Source: Flavisolibacter sp. (lineage in GTDB: Bacteria > Bacteroidota > Bacteroidia > Chitinophagales > Chitinophagaceae). From it: DNA of 9,618 nucleotides. The stretch spans positions 1-9,618 of the forward strand of contig JACDAZ010000120.1 of the NCBI GenBank assembly GCA_013695175.1. Direction: 5' to 3'. Under the pieces are notes generated by a model. The model was not told where the DNA came from. It worked only from the letters and a program-made list of their open reading frames with translations, and made no database searches. The position numbers were made by a program, and so were the translations under genes. Positions within the stretch are counted from its first letter, which is position 1. Every line of letters begins with the position of its first letter. Shown here in pieces: positions 6,592 through 9,618 of the stretch.

Positions 6592-6954
6592 ATGACCACA
6601 ATAACCACTTTTTTTAAAAAGATATGCAAAAAGAAGATGATCACCCTTGTGTTTATTTCTGCTTCTATTGCTGCTTTTGCTACTTTGGGCGATGGTGGAT
6701 ATTCCAAAAAAAGCTCTGCTTCAGGTAAAAGTCTCCTTTCATATAAATCACCTGCCTCTTTTAAAGGTTTTAGCCTCAATTCTGGTTATAACTACAGGGG
6801 CAATAATGTATTAAGCAATCACCCTGAGAAAAAATTTGTGATGCTGAATACTACAGTTACTTATCAGAAAGGAAATACTACGTATATTTTACCAATAAAA
6901 AGAAAGTTATTCCTTGATAAAATAACTTTCAATCCTTCTCAAAAATCATATTAA
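6592..6954 (+). CDS. Small exported hypothetical protein
   Basis: The product is 120 residues and I do not recognise its family. It begins with a lysine-rich n-region (FFKKICKKK, 7-15), then a hydrophobic core MITLVFISASIAAFATLG (16-33). This reads as a signal peptide with cleavage possible near AFA-TL, or as a membrane anchor. The mature part is rich in serine, lysine, tyrosine and asparagine (GDGGYSKKSSASGKSLLSYK, 33-52) and ends in predicted beta strands (VMLNTTVTYQKGNTTYILPI, 83-102). The frame is open back to a TTG at 6583, but that codon lies in the -7 box, so the ATG at 6592 is chosen. It ends directly against the stop of the convergent gene. Codon use resembles its neighbours, and its export fits an envelope role, which is inference. 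Confidence 0.72.
   Translation: MTTITTFFKKICKKKMITLVFISASIAAFATLGDGGYSKKSSASGKSLLSYKSPASFKGFSLNSGYNYRGNNVLSNHPEKKFVMLNTTVTYQKGNTTYILPIKRKLFLDKITFNPSQKSY
6897..6930 (-). terminator. Terminator-like hairpin for the DUF4412-like gene, inside the coding end of the opposing gene
   Basis: On the minus strand GAAAGTTATT (6930-6921) and AATAACTTTC (6911-6902) form a perfect 10-bp stem around a 9-nt loop, followed at once by five T (6901-6897). It starts 24 nt after the stop codon of the minus-strand gene. The stem has only two G-C pairs, so it is weak. On the plus strand no T-run follows, so only the minus direction fits a terminator. Confidence 0.5.
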
Positions 6955-7602
6955 TTATTGTCCCTTACTTTCTTCGTAAGTCATTAGCCTAAAACCACTT
7001 TTAGGAAGATCAAATTTTGAAACAGGCACAGGACTAAAATTAATTTTTGATACCGTATAAACTACTTTAAAATTTCCCACGTTTGATTCATATTCCATTG
7101 CCAAACCCGGCAAAGAACGATTAACGTATTGAAAATCAGTATTCTCAGGGATAAGATCGGGTGTATACCAGACTGTAAAAGTGGTTCCATCGCTTAATTT
7201 ACCAATAGCTTTTTTACAAGTGTATCCCAGGATGGTTTTAGCCTCGTCAGTATCAGTAAATTGAACATTTTCGTGTTTTCTGTTAGCATCTTTCCAATTA
7301 GGAGGAGTTAACTGGATCAGGTAACGTTGTTCACCATATTCTTTCAGTATGGCTATTACATTTTTTGTAGGATCTAAAATGGTTGATTGAGTTCCCAGGG
7401 AGCTGACCATTTCCGTGCGGCTTCTTGGGCCTTTCAAAAAAACAGTACTGGTAGCACCATCAAAGAAATCTGCCAGTTGTGGCTTTTCAGATCCTGTATT
7501 GATTACTATATCATAAGATATAGTTCCTTCAGAAAGTTTTCTCTGGGATGTTGCAGCCCCAGAAACCAGCGTAAAAAGCAATATTGTAATAAGTTGTTTC
7601 AT
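6955..7602 (-). CDS. Secreted protein of the DUF4412/GLPGLI type, function unknown
   Basis: The 215-residue protein begins with a signal peptide MKQLITILLFTLVSGAATSQ (1-20), probably cleaved after the last few of these residues, so it is exported to the periplasm or beyond. The mature part is mostly beta strands. Its motifs match a Bacteroidota secreted family of unknown function: EGTISYDI (25-32), ILGYTCKKAIG (125-135), VWYTPDLIP (144-152), and SLPGLAMEYES (163-173), the GLPGLI-like signature. The frame is open to a TTG at 7626, but the ATG at 7602 is preferred because it starts a well-formed signal peptide and the longer version overlaps the candidate promoter. It lies downstream of the yidC terminator, so it is probably an independent unit, and its stop abuts that of the 6592 gene. 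The biochemical role is unknown. Confidence 0.82.
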   Translation of the reverse strand: MKQLITILLFTLVSGAATSQRKLSEGTISYDIVINTGSEKPQLADFFDGATSTVFLKGPRSRTEMVSSLGTQSTILDPTKNVIAILKEYGEQRYLIQLTPPNWKDANRKHENVQFTDTDEAKTILGYTCKKAIGKLSDGTTFTVWYTPDLIPENTDFQYVNRSLPGLAMEYESNVGNFKVVYTVSKINFSPVPVSKFDLPKSGFRLMTYEESKGQ

Positions 7603-7623
7603 AATGTCGTGAGTTAGACGCTT

Positions 7624-7631
7624 CAAATATC
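7624..7631 (-). promoter_or_regulatory. Candidate -7 box for the DUF4412-like gene
   Basis: On the minus strand the sequence is GATATTTG, one mismatch from TAnnTTTG (first base). It lies 21 nt before the ATG at 7602 and just downstream of the yidC terminator, where a new promoter is needed. The -33 element is not clear. Confidence 0.35.
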
Positions 7632-7645
7632 TTAATTAGTTGCTT

Positions 7646-7677
7646 AAAAAATCCCGTTCAATGTTAATGAACGGGAT
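7646..7677 (-). terminator. Rho-independent terminator of yidC
   Basis: On the minus strand ATCCCGTTCA (7677-7668) and TGAACGGGAT (7660-7651) form a perfect 10-bp stem with a 7-nt loop. The stem's last T and the five that follow make a run of six T (7651-7646). The hairpin begins 7 nt after the yidC stop codon, so it should end the yidC transcript before the DUF4412-like gene. Confidence 0.88.
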
Positions 7678-7684
7678 AAGTATG

Positions 7685-9517
7685 TTATTTCTTTCTTTGT
7701 TGTTGCATTTGCTGTAGTTTCTTTTGTTGCTCCTGCAGGTCCTCCATCTTTTGTTGCCACTTAGTTTTCACTTTTGGCTTCTTTTTATTGGCAGCAATTT
7801 TTGCAAGAATTTTATGATGATCGATTATATAATTCTGTATTACAAACTGTAAAATGAGGGTTATGATGTTAGAAACAGTATAATACCAGGTTAAACCCGA
7901 AGGCATGCTATTAAACACAAATAACAGGATAACGGGAAATATATAGGGCATGTATTTCAGAACAGGATTACCCTGATCCGGTGTCATGCTCATACTATAA
8001 ACAGATATTATTAAACTGGTTAATGTAGCAGTTATGGTAAATAAACTGACATGGTCTCCATAAAATGGAATATTAAATGGAAGGTTTAAAATTGAATCAT
8101 ACTGTGAAAGATCATCGGCCCAAAGAAATCCCTGCCCTCTTAAAGCCACATTAGAGTTAAAGAAGCTATACAAAGCAAAAAATATAGGAATCTGAAAAAG
8201 CGCCGGTATACAACCACCAAGTGGATTTACTCCTGCTTCTCTGAATAACTTCATCTGCTCCATACTCATAGCTTGCTGATCGCCACCATGTTTAGCTTTT
8301 AATTGTTCAATTTCAGGTTTTAAAGCTTTCATTTTGGCTCCACTCAAATAACTTTTATATGTAAGGGGAGAAATTAATAATCTGATAAAAAGAGTAAGTA
8401 ATAAAATTACGATACCATAATTGCTGGTAAATTTTCTAAAAAAATCAAAAGCCGGAAGCACTATCCACCTGTTAATATATTTTACAAAAGCAAATACACC
8501 GGTTCCCAGGTTCACCATTTCTTCCATATCGTTATCATACTGTTTCAGCACTTTATATTCATTGGGACCGTAATAAAATGCTAATGGAATGGTAGCAGAA
8601 GTTGTAGCAGGTAATTGAATTTTCAGGTTGGCTGTAGCTTCTACAACAGTATTACCCGTTGGTGGACTCACCCACTCCACAGTACCTGATGTAAAATTAT
8701 TTTTTGCAATAAATGCTGAATTAAAAAATTGTTGCTTTACAGCTACCCAATTCACAGGTTTACTAAACGTTTCGCTACTGCTGCTCATTGCAGAAGTATA
8801 ATCATGATCACCATCTACCCTATAACTAATCTGCGATTGTTGCTTTTCATAACTTAAATCCTTTTGCAGTTGCAATGCCCTGTTTTGCCAGGTAAGGTTT
8901 AATTCATTATTTGTCAGCAGCTGGCTAACACCATTCAGTTGAAGATTAAAATCAATCATGTACTGGTCATCTTTCAATAAATATTGATGAACAATAGAAG
9001 TATTTTCTGCTGACTGAAGTTGAAAACTTATAGTTTGTGAACCATCAGCATTTTTTGAAACACCGGTTGATGTGAAATTAAAATTTACAATATCAGCGGT
9101 TTGATTTGCACCCGTGTTTATGCGATATATTAATTTATCAAATTCAGATGAGGCAATCTTGGCATTGGCAGTATCAATTCCGGTATAATTCTTTAGCTCA
9201 ATTGCTTTAGGTTGTCCACCTTTTGAAGTAAATACAACCTTCATTACTTTATTTTCAACAGTTGTAAGTTGTTCAGGAGTATTTAATGCAGGAGAAAATT
9301 CCCCGGCAGTTGTGGTTTGATTTATGGAGTCAGCAACAACAAGGTCTTGTCTGACAATAGCTGTATCTCTTACTGGAACACGTGTTGCTGCTATAGAATC
9401 AAGCCTTGCCTTTTCTCTCATATAGGCTTGCTGTTCCCTGCTTGTATAAAAGAAATATCCAATAAACAGTACAGCTAAAACTATAAAACCAATAACTGTA
9501 TTACGGTCAAAATTCAT
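7685..9517 (-). CDS. yidC: Membrane protein insertase YidC
   Basis: YidC inserts and folds inner-membrane proteins, alone or with SecYEG. The 610-residue protein has the Gram-negative layout: an N-terminal membrane span (about 8-24), a large periplasmic beta domain (about 85-335), then the conserved five-helix core (about 345-565). In the core, Arg379 in LFIRLLISPLTYKS (376-389) is the groove arginine; a cytoplasmic hairpin MKALKPEIEQLKAKHGG (396-412) follows, then NPLGGCIPALFQIPIFFALY (431-450), a span at about 490-510, YIFPVILLFVFNSMPSGLTWYY (525-546), and the last helix near 548-565. The tail (577-610) is rich in K and Q and may form a coiled coil that binds ribosomes, as positively charged YidC tails do elsewhere. 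All core features are intact. The gene has its own -7 box and terminator, so it is probably monocistronic apart from a possible upstream small ORF. Confidence 0.97.
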   Translation of the reverse strand: MNFDRNTVIGFIVLAVLFIGYFFYTSREQQAYMREKARLDSIAATRVPVRDTAIVRQDLVVADSINQTTTAGEFSPALNTPEQLTTVENKVMKVVFTSKGGQPKAIELKNYTGIDTANAKIASSEFDKLIYRINTGANQTADIVNFNFTSTGVSKNADGSQTISFQLQSAENTSIVHQYLLKDDQYMIDFNLQLNGVSQLLTNNELNLTWQNRALQLQKDLSYEKQQSQISYRVDGDHDYTSAMSSSSETFSKPVNWVAVKQQFFNSAFIAKNNFTSGTVEWVSPPTGNTVVEATANLKIQLPATTSATIPLAFYYGPNEYKVLKQYDNDMEEMVNLGTGVFAFVKYINRWIVLPAFDFFRKFTSNYGIVILLLTLFIRLLISPLTYKSYLSGAKMKALKPEIEQLKAKHGGDQQAMSMEQMKLFREAGVNPLGGCIPALFQIPIFFALYSFFNSNVALRGQGFLWADDLSQYDSILNLPFNIPFYGDHVSLFTITATLTSLIISVYSMSMTPDQGNPVLKYMPYIFPVILLFVFNSMPSGLTWYYTVSNIITLILQFVIQNYIIDHHKILAKIAANKKKPKVKTKWQQKMEDLQEQQKKLQQMQQQRKK

Positions 9518-9558
9518 TTGTGAAAGTGTTTATAATGGCAGATTTTTAACCTGACCAT
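9514..9558 (-). CDS. Possible 14-codon upstream ORF overlapping the yidC start
   Basis: In the yidC leader an ATG at 9558 opens a 14-codon frame, MVRLKICHYKHFHK, whose TGA overlaps the yidC ATG by 4 nt (ATGA), the arrangement of translationally coupled genes. Its start is about 10 nt downstream of the predicted transcription start, and its first codons lie in a small hairpin. There is no Shine-Dalgarno, but the same is true of yidC. The peptide is basic and has no recognisable family. It may be a leader peptide or chance. Confidence 0.25.
   Translation of the reverse strand: MVRLKICHYKHFHK
9535..9558 (-). promoter_or_regulatory. Small hairpin in the yidC 5' leader
   Basis: On the minus strand ATGGTCAG (9558-9551) can pair with CTGCCAT (9541-9535) around a 9-nt loop, seven base pairs with one bulged T. 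It begins 17 nt upstream of the yidC ATG, and hides the start codon of the small upstream frame. No T-run follows, so it is not a terminator. Confidence 0.3.
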
Positions 9559-9573
9559 ACTATATAAAGTCGG

Positions 9574-9581
9574 CAAAGATA
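9574..9581 (-). promoter_or_regulatory. Candidate -7 box for yidC
   Basis: On the minus strand TATCTTTG fully matches TAnnTTTG, and implies a leader of about 50 nt before the yidC ATG. No obvious -33 TTG is found. Nothing coding is visible between this box and the right window edge (9582-9618). Confidence 0.6.
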
Positions 9582-9618
9582 ATTGTAAGTTCGAAGTTTG
9601 ACCCTCTAAGTTTATATC

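Noticed and set aside
6561..6617. 18-codon frame MLKFFITFVLNDHNNHFF after a purine-rich GGGAGAGGGAA
   Set aside because: The purine run touches the ATG with no spacing, and the frame runs through the -7 box of the 6592 gene, so it would need a separate upstream promoter that I do not see.
6564..6779. 71-codon open frame on the minus strand
   Set aside because: Overlaps the small exported-protein gene and its promoter; the plus-strand reading has a signal peptide and a promoter box, while this one has neither.
7387..7617. 76-codon open frame on the plus strand
   Set aside because: Antisense to the N-terminal half of the DUF4412-like gene.

Overview
The window reads as an ordinary, gene-dense stretch of a low-GC Bacteroidota chromosome, most likely from the Chitinophagaceae or a close relative. 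The evidence is Bacteroidota-type -7 promoter boxes (TAnnTTTG) before several genes, a general lack of Shine-Dalgarno sequences, a YidC with a large periplasmic domain and a lysine/glutamine-rich tail, a DUF4412/GLPGLI-type secreted protein, and a ComA-family enzyme beside aroE. I see no mobile element, CRISPR array, rRNA or tRNA. No gap between genes exceeds about 150 bases.

Left edge, minus strand: the N-terminal half of a branched-chain amino acid aminotransferase (ilvE), cut by the window boundary. Diverging from it, a tight five-gene plus-strand operon runs from 681 to 3473. It encodes an unrecognised 159-residue protein that looks like a remote HolD (DNA polymerase III psi) relative, the RdgB/HAM1 nucleotide-sanitising pyrophosphatase, an ECF sigma factor with a TTG start, a single-pass membrane protein that is probably its anti-sigma factor, and a hotdog thioesterase. 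Gaps are 5, 14, -1 and 6 nt.

This operon meets a minus-strand block tail to tail, with stop codons 1 nt apart. The block holds aroE (shikimate dehydrogenase), a comA-like phosphosulfolactate synthase gene that overlaps aroE by 4 nt, and, upstream, a 472-residue cytoplasmic TPR protein. A good -7 box lies just upstream of comA.

Right part: a small exported hypothetical protein (6592-6954, plus) has a promoter that would give an almost leaderless mRNA. It meets a secreted DUF4412-like protein (minus) with no gap between stops. A terminator-like hairpin for the DUF4412 gene lies inside the coding end of the small gene. Next comes yidC (minus), with a clear intrinsic terminator, a good -7 box, and a 5' leader that holds a 14-codon ORF overlapping the yidC start by ATGA.

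Functionally the window mixes amino-acid metabolism (ilvE, aroE), nucleotide-pool and possibly replication functions (rdgB, HolD-like), envelope biogenesis (yidC, secreted proteins), envelope signalling (sigma/anti-sigma) and sulfonate synthesis (comA). I do not see a clear new multi-gene system. The best leads are the HolD-like protein, the yidC upstream ORF, the ComA-AroE pairing and the embedded antisense terminator.
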